DNA from: Pseudovirgaria hyperparasitica
Lineage: Eukaryota > Ascomycota > Dothideomycetes > Acrospermales > Acrospermaceae
Assembly: GCF_010093815.1 (NCBI RefSeq)
Contig: NW_022985565.1
Coordinates: 87,924-151,923, forward strand
Reading direction: 5' to 3'
DNA: 64,000 bases
Below the pieces are notes generated by a model, which searched no databases, was not told the origin of the DNA, and worked only from the letters and a program-made list of their open reading frames with translations. How positions within the stretch are numbered: the stretch's first letter is position 1; every line of letters starts with the position of its first letter. The position numbers were made by a program, and so were the translations under genes. This document shows, piece after piece, positions 12,201 through 26,265 of the stretch.

Positions 12201-14501
12201 CTAATATACTCCGTAGCGAAGGTAAGGTTAAGCGTAGACCCGTCTTTATCCTATTTATATTTTTTCTATATAACTTATCCCATAGGTGTAAGTAGGTATA
12301 GAAAGTCGTGGTAGCGGGTACGTAGTTCCCTTACTCTAAGTTCTTCCCTAACTACGGCTAGGCCTCCCTACTATTAGTAGTAGAGGTTAAAGTCTTCTAG
12401 GAGGATGTGTTACCCTAGTTCCGTGGTACCCTCGAGTATCTTATCTAGTATAAGTATATATTATTAGTTATATATATTATATATATATAGGGGGCCTATA
12501 TCTATTTATAGGTGTAGTATTATCCTAAGGTTATCGCGCTTAGTATACGACCATAATAAGAGTAGTATTAACCTATAAATGTAGAAGAGGACTTATCTTT
12601 CTAGTCCTAGAGAGTGTATAGTATGGTATCCGGGGTGTATGGTTGGTTTACTCGTCTAGTAGTGTTTATAGGGTTCCTAGATAGCGAGTATTATAGCCCT
12701 AGTCTCTTCGAGGAGCGTCGCCTAGTTCTCTCTTTTATATTATATATTTACCTATATAATTCGGAGTATATTCTAGTCCCTTATTAGATACTAGGGAGTA
12801 TATATACCTATATACTTATTCCTTAGAGGCGCGACTGTCCTCGCGCGGTAGCGGCTTTAACTATACCTTTTAGTTGTCCTATCGTCTTTAGGATAGTCTA
12901 CTATCCCGCCTAACTACCTTCTAGAGGGGAGGTTAGGGGTATTATAAAGGAAGGGCTCGTGGTAGGTGTTATATTCTATAACTATCTCGTGTCTCTCGCT
13001 TTTATCATGCGAATGTATTCTATGACCTATTTACGTTTTATATACGTTAACGACCACGACGGGTATTTCCTATTATAGTTTAAATACTATACTATATCCC
13101 TGTTTCTTAGTCCGTCTCCTCGCGGTTTATAAGGGCACTTCTAGATAGCGTGGTCCCCACGGTACTATCCGCACTTAGTCTTCTATAAGCACCTTTATAT
13201 AGTATATCTATACCCTTAATAGTTGAAGCACTATATTATTACCTATGCTCTATCCTATAGCTCGGCTATAAGGAGCTCTCCTTCTATTAGGAATCCCTTC
13301 TATATAATGCGTTATATAAGGGCGGGGTCTTAGAGCTCTATAATTATAGTAGAGTGTTTTTTTGCCGTCGTCTTAATCGCCTATAGGTTCTTCTACTACG
13401 CTTTTATAATCTTAATCCCTAGGTATTTTTACGTGTTGGATTATTCTATACACGTAATATCCTCCGCTCCGATAGCCTATCCCTACACGGGTACTACGTG
13501 TACTATAATTAGGTATATAGCTACCCTAATAGACGCGCCGGGAAAGATACTACCTATCACGTTCGGATCTCGCGAGATGTTTTACTACGTAGTATTTATT
13601 ATAGTAGTAAGTACTACCCCACCTAGCGTAACTTTAGTAGCCACGACGCTCGACTACATTCCTTTCTATTCGTTAATCTTATTTATAATTTCCTTTAGGG
13701 ATGCCTATTAGACCTACGCTAGCGTGTCCTTATCCTAGATTACGACACGTATACTATATGCTCTATCTATGGTTCTAGTAGTCCTTAGTACGGTGGCTCC
13801 GGGTATTATTATAATCTAAGCCCACGTGTTAGGGCGCTTACCTTAGAATAGCTCTTTCTAGATTCTCCGTAGGCTGGCTTCTATTTAGTTGAGTCTACTA
13901 CTAGGTTTCTCTCGTGGCGACTTCCTTTCTTTCTCCGTGATTTCTCTTAGGTTCCGGATAAGGTCCCGGAATACATGAAGGAGGGTCTTCTTTCCCTCCT
14001 CGGCGTCTCTCTCTATATATATTACCTAGTATTTAATTTTATCTAGGAGGGTCTCCCCTCTCAGGGTCCCCTCGGTCTAGGTTATCTATAGCGCTTTACA
14101 CCCTTAGTTAGTTCCTATATTTTAGATAGGTGTCTAGCTATCCATATTAATGTCGCTATATGGCCGTTTCTACCGTACTAGTGGGGGTATATCCGGTATA
14201 TGCCGGGGTATTACGATACCTAAGGCCGCTATAGTTATTAGTTAAGGGTAGCCCTTAACTAATAAAAGGGGGTCGGCGTGTCGGCGTTTATTAGATATAG
14301 TCTATACTCGTGTTATCGAAGAGTCTTCGAGTATATATATATAGTATCTCTATACGTCGGTATTATCGTGTATTATACACTATACGTACGCACATATGTC
14401 GGAGGTTATTATACTTAGTATACTCTATTATTTAATGTATATAAATCGCTGTTTTACCCCGAATTAACTAGTTTAGTCCGTTAGAGTGTAAGAAGTTTTT
14501 T
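9220..14501 (-). mobile_element. Tad1-like non-LTR retrotransposon (LINE), moderately RIP-mutated
   Basis: This 5.28-kb insertion is bounded by an exact 15-bp target duplication. The left end is an ATT-type 3' tail, so the element is on the minus strand. Going 5' to 3' on that strand: a CCHC zinc-knuckle-like stretch near 13.15-13.20 kb; an endonuclease (EEP) motif where the family's GDFN reads EDFN at 12386-12397, followed by a LLTPMG motif; and a reverse transcriptase core reading GYADN in place of YADD at 10793-10804. In-frame stops are scattered through both reading regions, typically TAG or TAA where TGG or CAG is expected, which is the RIP signature. GC content is higher than in its surroundings, so it suffered RIP less or later. 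The order of domains and the fungal host suggest the Tad1 clade. The 5' end at 14501 may be truncated. Confidence 0.85.
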
Positions 14502-14516
14502 GTTATTAATTATATA
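14502..14516. repeat. LINE target site duplication, right copy
   Basis: It is identical to 9205-9219. The integrase-side sequence of the outer Gypsy element resumes directly after it. Confidence 0.85.
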
Positions 14517-16281
14517 AGTAATCTTATATAGATCTATTATTATATAGTTAAGCTTCTTCTTTAGTCTAATACTATAAATATTCTTACTATTTAGTAAAAC
14601 TTTATCTCTAATATTAAAGATTATAGGTTTTCTACTCTTATTATAGTATAATTTACTATAATCTATAGTATCTTATAGTAACTTTATAATACTTCTTTAT
14701 ATTTAGAATAGTTCTATAATAATCTCTATTACTTTAATATTAGATTATTCTACTTTAAACTATATTTCTAAGAACTACGCCTTATAGTTCTAACTAAAGT
14801 TTACTTTAAATAGACTTATATAGATTAATATATATTAGCTATTATTATATATAAATTGTATAATATAGACTAACCTTATCTAATTATTATACTTATAGTT
14901 ATAATATATATATAAATATACCTTAACTATCTAATTCTACTACTCTATCTATCTATCTATTTATAGATAGAATATAATACTAAGTTTCTACTTAATTCCT
15001 AGTATATAGTAGAAATCCTTCTAAAATTTAGATATTATCTATAGATCTCTATCTAAAACTATATTATTTAGTATACTATAGAGCTAAACTATATTATAGA
15101 GTAGTATATCTATAAGATCTAATACTTAGATTATCTTTCTTATAGAGATATAGTATAATATCTTTATAAATCTATCTAGAACTATAAGTAAACTATTATA
15201 AATATATCTAAAATACTTACTTAGGGGTAGATCTATAATAAAATCTATTAATAATTTCTTCTATATCTTCTTTAGTATAGATAATAGTCTTAATTTACTA
15301 TATAGTAAGTATCTATATACTTTTATATACTAGTAAATATTATATATTTCTATATAGTTCTTTATATATTTATAAAGATCTAGCTAGTTATATATTCTTT
15401 AAATTAAATTAACTATTCTTATAATACTAAAGTATTCTACTAATATATAATTATACTATTCCCTTAAAATATTAATCTATAAGCTATCTTCTAGTATATA
15501 GAGTTAGTCTTAGAAATATATTATATCTAATTATTATTTTTATCTTAATAACTATAGCGGATCTATAGCGCTTTCTTTTATACTTATAACTTTCTTTACT
15601 AATATATTAGAATTCTAGATAGATTTAATTAAGTCTTTAAGGGTTTTCTTAGTTTCTTAGATATTTATTTAGATTACTTAATACCTACTCTAATTTCTAT
15701 AGAGAATTACTAAAAGTATTCTAGCTTCTAGTATTCTATTAGATAACTAGTCTTATAGTATCTATAGTATAGTATAGTCTAAATTATACTAACTATCTAT
15801 ATTATTCTATAATAATTTCTTATAATCTTTACGCTATAATAGAGGATTAGCTTTATTCTCTCTTCTAGCTGTATATACGATTTTAAAGTTAAATATTAAT
15901 ATCTACTTAGCCTAGTATACTTATTAGTAATTAAGAACTTTAGTTAATATAAAGTAATATAGATTTATATAATCTAATAATAATTTAATCTAATATATAG
16001 AATCTTCTAAATAATATTACTATTACTTAAAACTCTTAATAATTATAAGTAGTTTCTAGTTATATATATTATAATATATCTCTATATCTACTATTTTATA
16101 GAAAAAGAAGATAACTAGATACTATTATATCTTATCTTTTATATCTTTATATAGTTAACTACTAATTCTAGTAATTATAAATTCTAATATATTAGTTTCA
16201 ACCTAAATATACTTCTTAGAATTAAAATACCTAAGAATTAGTATAGTTATAAAGTAATTCTTTAATAATTAGAATATATCT

Positions 16282-16861
16282 NNNNNNNNNNNNNNNNNNN
16301 NNNNNNNNNNNNNNNNNNNNNNNNNNNNNNNNNNNNNNNNNNNNNNNNNNNNNNNNNNNNNNNNNNNNNNNNNNNNNNNNNNNNNNNNNNNNNNNNNNNN
16401 NNNNNNNNNNNNNNNNNNNNNNNNNNNNNNNNNNNNNNNNNNNNNNNNNNNNNNNNNNNNNNNNNNNNNNNNNNNNNNNNNNNNNNNNNNNNNNNNNNNN
16501 NNNNNNNNNNNNNNNNNNNNNNNNNNNNNNNNNNNNNNNNNNNNNNNNNNNNNNNNNNNNNNNNNNNNNNNNNNNNNNNNNNNNNNNNNNNNNNNNNNNN
16601 NNNNNNNNNNNNNNNNNNNNNNNNNNNNNNNNNNNNNNNNNNNNNNNNNNNNNNNNNNNNNNNNNNNNNNNNNNNNNNNNNNNNNNNNNNNNNNNNNNNN
16701 NNNNNNNNNNNNNNNNNNNNNNNNNNNNNNNNNNNNNNNNNNNNNNNNNNNNNNNNNNNNNNNNNNNNNNNNNNNNNNNNNNNNNNNNNNNNNNNNNNNN
16801 NNNNNNNNNNNNNNNNNNNNNNNNNNNNNNNNNNNNNNNNNNNNNNNNNNNNNNNNNNNNN
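16282..16861. other. Assembly gap (580 N)
   Basis: A run of N lies inside the outer Gypsy element. By alignment with the inner element it falls on the reverse transcriptase portion. The gap length may be an estimate made during scaffolding. Confidence 1.
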
Positions 16862-18249
16862 TATCTAATAGTTAATATATAGATATAAACTTCTATCTTT
16901 CTTCTTTATAAAGAGAATAGATATACTAGCTAATAATATACTATAATATATCTAGTCTCTTCTAAGGTATTCTTTAATATATTTATAAAGAACTTTAAGT
17001 TCTAGTCTTAAAAGTAGATAAAGTAGACTATAAGGGATGTCTACTCTCTCTTTAAGCTTAATCTTTAGCTTATATAGTCTATAATTAGAGAGAAGTAATA
17101 TATCTTCTACCGAAAATATATCTATATACTATAAATATATATTAGATAGTATATCTTTACTCTAATTATTACTATTATCCTTATCTTTATTAATAATTAA
17201 TAAGAATATAAGATAGATTAGTAATAATTAGATCTATATAGTAAGATTCTATATCTTCTTACTAACAGTTATAACTTACTAGTATAATTTACTATAATAT
17301 TAATAGAATATTAATATTTTCTTCTAAAAATTAAGAATAGAGTTTAGATATTTAAGCTAAGGTATCTCTAGAATTATATTCTATTAGCTAATATTAGCTA
17401 TAATAAATTTATTAGATATCTACTATTTTATTATCTTTAAGTTATAAACTTTATAATTTATTATAGCTTTATCTAAAGTTCTAACTTTATATCTATTAAC
17501 TATAATAGTTTAGCTAACCTTACTAAGATTATATAATAATCTATACTCCTTTATAAGAATTAATAAAATATAGTTATCTTCTATACTAGTATCTATAAGG
17601 GCCTATATAGTTTTATTACTATTTACTATAGATAATAATACTTTTAGTAATATTAGGTCTTTACTTACTAGAAGACGCTATAGCTTCTTCTAAGTATATA
17701 TAATTTAGCTAAGAATATAATTAGATCTTATATACTAGTCTATTCTTTTTTTAGATTCTTATAGTTAGATAAAATATATTCTATTTCTCTATACTTATAG
17801 TAATAAAGTATACTATAATCCTACTATTTTATAATAGATATTATATTTAAATCTATATCTTATTCTTTTCTATATTAAGAAGTACTATCTTAATTATTTT
17901 AGTATTCTCTTAATATATTTCTACTCTAATTTATACTCTTCTAGTACTAATTATAGTAAGATTACTCTTAATTAAATATATTTAATTAATCTTATTTCTA
18001 ATCTATATAGAGTTTATTAGTTTTATCTAGAGAGCTATATTTCTTAAGGATATAATAGTATTTATTAGCTTTCTTCTCTAATTTATATAGATAGTTAAAA
18101 TCTAATAATACTATTTCTAGTCTTTTATAGATTAACGGAAGTAGTACTTTATAAAACTAGAATATATAAATATTTTTCTATAGCGTAGAGATATTATTCT
18201 ATAGGTTTTATAGGTATTATAGTAGTTAAGTAGATATCTAGTTCGGTTA

Positions 18250-18254
18250 TTATA
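18250..18254. repeat. Target site duplication TTATA (left copy)
   Basis: TTATA directly precedes the left LTR of the inner element and recurs at 26266-26270 after the right LTR. Confidence 0.75.
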
Positions 18255-18494
18255 TATAAGAATTATAGACATAGGATAGTAGTCTAATAGATTATAGAAG
18301 GATTTAGAAATATATTTAAAAGAGTAGTCTACTCTTATAATAAGGTTAATTTCTAAAGAGTAGGAATTAAGTATATATAGTCTACTTATATAGTAGTCTC
18401 GCTTAATCTAGCTAACTTAACCTAGGTCTACCTATTACGGACCGTACTAGACTATAGTAGTCTAGTTAAGTCTACCCTAGTATTAGCCCTAATA
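18255..18494 (-). repeat. LTR of the inner Gypsy element (3' LTR, left)
   Basis: It is 240 bp and near-identical to 26026-26265. A shared landmark is CTATTACGGACCGTACTAGA. The ends read TA...TA, consistent with an original TG...CA. Confidence 0.9.
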
Positions 18495-20537
18495 ATATTC
18501 TTCTTCTTTTTATACTTCGCTCTAAAGTACTTAGCTATATATAAATCTATAATTCTATAAGCGTTATATTTATATACGTATCTAATTAAATCTATATAAT
18601 ATTATTAATAGTCTTTATATTAGTAAACTTAAACTTTAGTTTACTTTTATTTATATACGCGCTTATCTCTTACTTTCTAGCTACTATCTTAGAGATAGCT
18701 CCGCGGGTTATATAACTATTATATTAATTAAGCTTATATTTAGTTCTCTTATTCTAAATTTTCTTCTTTAGTATATCTACCTTACTCTTAAGATAAGTTA
18801 TTAATTTATATACTATCTCCTTTAGTTTAGATCTATTTAGATCTAGAGTAGTCTATTCTTATTAGAGCTAGTCCTATATAATCTATTTATATTATTATAG
18901 TTACTAATTTAGCTTCTTTAATCGCCTTTAAGACTAAGCGAGTATTCTACTCTTAGATCTCTAGCTAATATATATATATAGATATCTAATACTAGTTCTA
19001 TTTCTAAGCCTACCTTCTTCTCTTATAAGACTTACTCTAAAGGAATTACCTCTACCCCGGCTATACTAGCTAAAAAATCTACTTATTATAGTAGTATAAA
19101 GGCGCGCTCTAAGTTAGAGAAGAAGATAGCTAAGACTACTACTACTATTACTACTAATATAGCTACTAGTTACTCTAATCTAGATAATTCTAGTACTAGT
19201 ATTACGGAAGAGATAGCTATAAAGCCTATCTATATCTACTTATACTATCTATCTACTCTATCTTCTTTAGAGAATAAAGAAGATCTTATTATAGATAATA
19301 ATTAAGAGTTTATACCTTTACCGCCCCGCTCTAAATACTATTTCTCTTTTTAGTCTAATATAGACTAACTTAGTTACTCTAGATTCTTTTAGAACCTTAA
19401 TATTTACTTTAAACCTAGCCCTAGTAATAATAAGGCCTAGATTACTAAAGATACTAAATATAGTCACGGTTTACGCTATAGGAAAATAGTAAACTATAGT
19501 TTAATATACTTTAAGTATATTAAGGCTTATATGACTAGCTCTAAATATCTCTTCCGCTCTAACTCTAGTATTAGCTACTACTCTACTAACTATAATAGAT
19601 CTATATATCTAATCTTTAAGCTCTCTACCCGCTACTACTACTATACTATTCTTAGTAAAGTTTATCTTTAGATAAGTCTATTAGGCTATTTTAGTCTAGA
19701 GTAATCTAAAGTTATCTATACTAATATATTTTTAGGTTTCTATTTATATATAAAATATATATAATAATCTTCGTGTCTATAAGACTCTTAGTAGTTCTAG
19801 TAGTTATCTAGCTTCTATATATAGAGAGTTTAGGGAGCGCTATAAGCTCTTTCTAGAGGTTATTAAAATATAAGTTTAGAAACTATTAATTACTATTAAC
19901 CTTAGCTTATAATTTTTAGTTACTATAAGATTTCTAGTATCTAGACTACCTATTCTAGGAAGTTAGTTTTAGCTACTAAGGCCGTAGAAGAGATTTATAG
20001 TATCTCTTTCTATCTAACTTATACTACTAACGGGTCTTATAAGAGATCTACTAGTTCTCCTTCTAAGTTACCTTATAAGAGAGTATATATTCTATTCTAG
20101 ATTATTCTAGATTATATTAGCTAACTTTAGATCTAGTCGCTCTACTCTAGCGTGTAGTTCTCCTTCTACTAGACTCTAGTTAATTAGATATCTACTCTAG
20201 AGGATAAGATATCTAACCTCTACCGCTATATTATCTATCTAGATTAGTTAATTTACTCTAAAGAGGAGGATAAGATAGAGGAGTAGCTCTATAGCTCTAT
20301 TTACTAGGGTTTCTATATAGTATATATTAGCTCTATCTACCTAGTTTCTATCTATTTTAGTCCTTTTTAGACCGTTTAGATACCTATTTACTAGTTCTCT
20401 AGTAATTTAATTCTTAACTTAATAATATTATATACGCTCCTATTTATTCTATAACTATTAAATTTTAGGTTCTAATTTCCTTTAAGTTACTTAAGTATAG
20501 GTATTATATATAAATTAGTTTATCTCTCTAAATTATA

Positions 20538-20632
20538 TTAGAGCACCCAAACTAGTAGTCTAGTAGTTATTAGTTCGGGTACTCTAACCTTTTATATTAT
20601 ATATTACGAGTTTAATTCCGTAGTAGAGTACC
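20538..20632. repeat. Double inverted repeat inside the inner element
   Basis: TTAGAGCACCC (20538-20548) pairs with GGGTACTCTAA (20577-20587) apart from one G:T-type position, and the inner arms around CTAGTAG pair further. The overlapping GGTACTCTA (20578-20586) also pairs perfectly with TAGAGTACC (20624-20632). A box-B-like GAGTTTAATTCC lies just before the second arm. The T stem of a normal tRNA does not form, so I do not call a tRNA. Confidence 0.45.
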
Positions 20633-23600
20633 TTTTTAGTTTCTTAGTCCTATATTCTTCTCATATATAATAGTCTATATTAGTCTATTCTAGACTTCTC
20701 TATATTATTCTATTATAATATATCGCGTCGCGTGCCTATAACGGTTATTTACGTTTTCTTCGCGTTTAGTAACCGTGTATTACTTGAATTATAGGGCTAC
20801 CTTATAGAGTTTTCCTAGTATATATTTAGGATTCGTAATTTAATACTTCGTTCTCTACGGTATCCTTCTTCTTTTTATAACGGCTCTAACGGCGCTAGGT
20901 TTACGGTAGTAATATATTATTCTATAACCTCTATTTATATATAGATATTACGGTACTTAAGATATATACTATAGGTTTCTAGGTATCCTTATCCTTAGTA
21001 TAGTTCTTCTAGTAGATTTAATACTTCTAGATACTATTCTTATTAAGTCTATATTCGATAATATAGTCTACTTTATATACGTCTAGTCTATCTTAGAGTA
21101 TAATAGAGTATAATTATATATTTATATAATTATATACGTTAGATCGAAACCTTTTAAGTAATAAGATATAGAATATATTATAGACTTTTATATCGTTTCC
21201 TAGATTAAGCTTATAGACTCTTATACTAATATAGTATTTAATTTAGAAGGGACTAGCTATTTTATAGTTAAGCTTTTTATTTACTTATAATATCTATATA
21301 TTATAGATATTAAGAAGGACTTCGTCTCTCTTCTTATATATTTAATCTTTAACTAATCTATTATAGTACTTTATATATAACTTATTTACTTACTAGATTA
21401 TTATACGATAGTTATATACGGTTTTAAAGATTTTAATCGCTAGTTTCTACGCGTGGACGTTAATATCTATTATTTAGTTAAACTAGACCGTATAAGGTTT
21501 AAAACCTATCCTTAGACTATATTCTAGATTTATCTAGAAGGGCGTAATATCTATTATACTATAACGACTATTATTATATACGAATTCTACTATACTTAGT
21601 AGAGAGGCCTAGTTATCTTATTCGAAATTATAGAATATACGAAGATAGACCTTAAGTGTTTAGTTCTATTACTCTATCTAACTATCTATTTATAGATAGA
21701 ATACTATTAATATATTCCTATTTATACCGGCTATTTTATAGAATAACGTCTAGAATTTAGACGTGAATATACTCCCTTAGTCTATAATAATCCTTTTTAG
21801 TATACTATAGACCTTAATAATCTTATTCTAGAATACTTATACTAGTTCTTTTAATATAATTATCTTCTATATAGAGATATACCTAGATATCTTTATAAGT
21901 CTATCTATAATAATAAGAATTAAATTATAACTTATTCTAAGTATCTTACTTAGAGGTAAGTTAACTATAAAATCTATAATAATATCTTTCTATATAAAGA
22001 GAGGGACTAGTAGAGACTATAAATTTCTATGTAGCTTATACCTAGATACCTTTATTCTTTAATAAATTAGATAAGTAGCTATCTATTCTTTAATATACTT
22101 AGGTATATCGTTCTAAAAGTAGTACTAATAAATCGAGCTTAGGGTATATATATACCCGAAATATTCTACTAGGTTAGTATTATAGTATCGGCTAACTATA
22201 GTAAATTATATATTATCTATTAGTATATAGTACTTTCTATTATAGTAGAGTAAGCCGTCTATAAAGGTCTACTTATAGTCTACTTTAGTCCGTAATAACC
22301 TATCTTACTATATTTTATATAACTTTAAAACTATTAGGTCTATCTTTTATAGATTTATAATTAACTAGGTAAGATCTACTTAATATATATACTAGGTACT
22401 ATCGCCCTTTCTAATAGTACTAATAAATAGCTCGCTAGAGACTTCGGTACTATATCTTTAGTTACTAGCTTTAGTCTTATAAATTTAATTACTAGTATTA
22501 GTATTAGTATCTTACTAATTATTAGATAACTTATTATCTAACCTTATCCTTAAGAGTTAGATCTATAGCTACTCTAGAATTCTATAGCTACTATAATTCT
22601 AGGCGCCTTCTTTATAGTTAGGTCTTCTTAATATTCTATTAGCTAGGTTTATACTTCTAGATTGATAGTAGATTATAAAGTAGAAATTTATAAGCTACTT
22701 AGCCTATTAAACCTATTAATGATTTAAAACTATTATACTTATAAACTCCTTTAAGTTATAGTAATTAGTTAGTAACTTAACGTTATATATAGTACCTTTA
22801 AGATAATATTACTACTACTTAAACGACTCTACTATTACTAGTAGCTCTTAGTTATAAATAGTATATCTAGTCTTAATATTAGCTATCTTACGTAAGAAGA
22901 ACGTAACTAGATACTATTAGACCTTTTTAGACTCTATTAGTCTAGGCTAGAAGAGTATATCTAAGATTATAAATTCTAATATATTAGTTTTAACGTAAAT
23001 AGATTTAGTTAGATTAAAGTATACTAGTAATAGAGTAGTTATAAATATCTCTTTAATTTTCTTAAAGGATATTCTTTTAATCTCTATTAATTTAATAGAT
23101 TACGACTTAATATTATACTATTTCTATCTACTATAGACTATAATAGATAAATTAGTAGTAGTAGTATATATATTAAGTAGTATAGCTAGATAGAAGAAGT
23201 ATTTAATAAATTTTTAATAGTAGTTAGCGAAGCTAATAAAGATATATATATCTTAGATAGATTTTAGTTTAGGCTATTCTATAATAGTAGTAACCCTATC
23301 TCTCTCTATAATTATATCTTAGTTAGTAATAATAAAGCTAAGAAAGTTAATATAGTTCTAATAGAACTTATATTTGGATAGCTTAATATATAGCTTATAC
23401 TTTTCTAGTCTATCTAAGACTATATATATATACTAGATATACTCCTTCTTATTATCTAAGAAGATAAGAATATTATCTAGGTATACGATATATATCATGT
23501 CGAGTAGATCTACTAGCGCGTTATTAATATATACTTAGAAGGTACCTAGTATATTAGTTAGTCTAAAAGAGACTATAGTATACTTAAAGTATCTATAATA

Positions 23601-26025
23601 GATTCTAAAAGCCGTTTTCTATTTCTTACCCTCCTTAATATAAAAGTAATAGTAGATATTATATAGATTAAGCTTAGTAAAGATCTTTATATGTTCTAGT
23701 CTATTAATAGACTTAGAGATAAGAGGTAGTAGATAATAATTCTTTTATATAATATTATTTAGACTATAGTAGTTAATATATAGATAGAGGCTTCTATTCT
23801 TCTTCTTTATAAAGAGAATTAGAGCTCTAGCTAGAGATATACTAGATCTAATCTATTCTCGCGTAAGGTTCTTTTTAATATATTCTTAAAGGACTTATAA
23901 TTTAGGTTCTAAAAGAGAGTAGATAGGTCTATATAGAGGTTACTAGCTATCTTTAAGATTAATAGTAAGGTTAGTAGATTAGTATTAAGGTAGTTTAGAG
24001 GAATTAATTACTAATATAATATATTAGTATATTTTATACTAATATAGTAGGTTTTCATCTACTTTAATACTAAGCTTACTATTTTAGATAAGTAAGAGTA
24101 TATAGATAGTAGAAATTACCTTCTTATAATCTTTATAGAATTATTTATTATTAATAAGCTATACTAGTTTCTATTAAGGTAGGTTTATACGCTAGCTAGC
24201 TATTTTCTTAAGGAAGTCTAGTTTTAGATTATATTTCTTAAGCTATAGTATACCTAGAATTATATTAAAGGGACTATCTACTATAATAAAGGTTAAATAG
24301 TAGGGTTTCTATTTCCCTCCGCTATCCTAGATACTATATTTAATAGTATAGATACTATATAACTTAATAGAACTATCGATACTATAGAATATAGTATCTA
24401 TTAGAGCTTAGATATTAATACTAAGTTCTTATACTTATTAAGTTAATATAATATTAGTAGCTAAACTACTATTAAGTATTATAGTCTAATATTATCTATA
24501 AGGGACCTTAATAGGTCTAGTCTATAGTTTAATATACTATTTAACTAGTTATCTCTCTATTATAGTCACGTCTATAAGTTATAAGGGTTTCTTATAGACT
24601 ATTAGTTTTTTATATTCTATACTAGGTAGTTAGACGCGATATATTCTAGCTATTAGTACTTATAATATATAACTAATTAGTTAGTTATATTAGTACTTAG
24701 TAGTTTTTCTAAGTAGTACTTAGGTACTATATATTCTATTCTACTATAGATATAGTAAGTAACTTTAGGTTATTTATGTAAGTTAGTTCTTATATCTTAA
24801 GATATTAATTAGTAGAGAGACCTACGATATAGTCCTCGTGGTTTTAAATTTAAGATATAGTAGTAGTCTTATAATATACCGCGAGATCTATTACTAAATT
24901 AGTTTTAGTTAGATAATTTTATATTAGATTAGATTATTAGGGATAGTTATATACTAGCACGGCGTTAATTATTTATTATATACTAGTATTACTCTATAAG
25001 GTTTATAAGAGCTTAGAGATCTATAGAAATTATTATTATAAGATTAAGATAGTTCTTTATATTTAGGGTAAGAGACTATTTAAAGTTATTATACTATTAA
25101 ATTATATAATCTTCTTAAGCTTCTCTCTAGAGAGGCTAAAGGTATTTAAGAAGTTATAATAGTAACTAATTATCTTATTATCGAGTCTTAAAGATATAGC
25201 CCTAGGCCTAGTCATATTATTTAGCTCTATTACTAAAATATTAGAGAAGAAATTTAGTAAACATATCCTAGTTATAGATATTCTTAGAATATTTAATTTA
25301 GTATACTATCTAATGTTCTAAAGGCGTTAGATTAAGGTAGTTCTAGATAAATCTAATTTTATTACTATCGTTTATAAATAGATAGAAGAATTAGCTATAT
25401 TAATAAGTCTATATATAGAAACTCTTTCTACTTTTACTATTAAAGTAAGATAGTTTCTTAGGTCGAGGTAATTAGGATAGTAGTAGACTAGAATAGACCG
25501 TTTTAGTTAGTATAGGTCTATATAAATATAGATTAGTTATTACTAGAACTAAAGCGTATAATATAGCTTTAAGTCTTATAGTATATCCTTAAGCTTTATT
25601 AAGTTTATATAGTTATTACTTAAGTTAAATCTATTATTATCTCTCTTTATATAGTCTAGTATATATATTATTATAAGGTATAGTTAATATTAGATAATTC
25701 TAATAGATTAACTTATTAACGTTAATAAGGTCTAGCCTTATATTAAGGTTAGATCTAGTATAGTTTAAACTAGACCGGGATAGAGTATAATAGACTCTAT
25801 TCTTATATTCTATAATATCTTCTATAGTTATATAGAATATTATATAAGTTATTAGTATAATAGTCTATAAGGTATAGTTATTAGTAGAGGTAGTTATAGA
25901 TAGACTATTCTCCTTATTTAGGTTAGAAGAAGGTCTACTATAAGAGGCGGTACTATAAGTATTATAATAAGCAGTTAGAGCTATTTCTATAAACTACCGT
26001 CGTGCTATATAAAGAGAAATTAAAA

Positions 26026-26265
26026 TATAAGGATTATAGATATAGAATAGTAGTCTAATAGATTATAGAAGGATTTAGAAATATATTTAAAAGAGTAGTC
26101 TACTCTTATAATAAGGTTAATTTCTAAAGAGTAGAAATTAAGTATATATAGTCTACTTATATAGTAGTCTCACTTAATCTAGCTAACTTAACCTAGGTCC
26201 ACCTATTACGGACCGTACTAGACCATAGTAGTCTAGTTAAGTCTACCCTAGTGTTAGCCCTAATA
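26026..26265 (-). repeat. LTR of the inner Gypsy element (5' LTR, right)
   Basis: It has the same length and the same ends as the copy at 18255-18494. Transcription of the element would have started here and run leftward. Confidence 0.9.

Larger units (their letters stand above)
18255..26265 (-). mobile_element. Inner Gypsy-type LTR retrotransposon, broken, nested in the outer one
   Basis: Two 240-bp direct repeats (18255-18494 and 26026-26265) start TATAAG and end CCCTAATA. They are flanked by the 5-bp duplication TTATA (18250-18254 and 26266-26270). The whole element is 8,011 bp. A purine-rich tract on the minus strand abuts the left LTR. The reverse transcriptase core (family motif YLDD-ILIF) is recognisable on the minus strand near 23.47-23.50 kb, so the element runs right to left: gag about 24.6-26.0 kb, RT about 23.2-23.9, RNase H about 22.6-23.1, integrase about 21.2-22.3. 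A 2.6-kb stretch between integrase and the left LTR is unassigned. It is degraded throughout by RIP with many breaks. The LTR differences I could see are all C:G to T:A, so LTR divergence cannot date it. Confidence 0.88.

Noticed and set aside
13433-13711. 92-codon plus-strand open frame in the LINE
   Set aside because: It is antisense to the LINE's own reading direction and lies upstream of its endonuclease region; it has no family features.
20538-20632. Functional tRNA within the inner Gypsy element
   Set aside because: A box-B-like motif and an acceptor-like stem are present, but the T and anticodon stems do not form.
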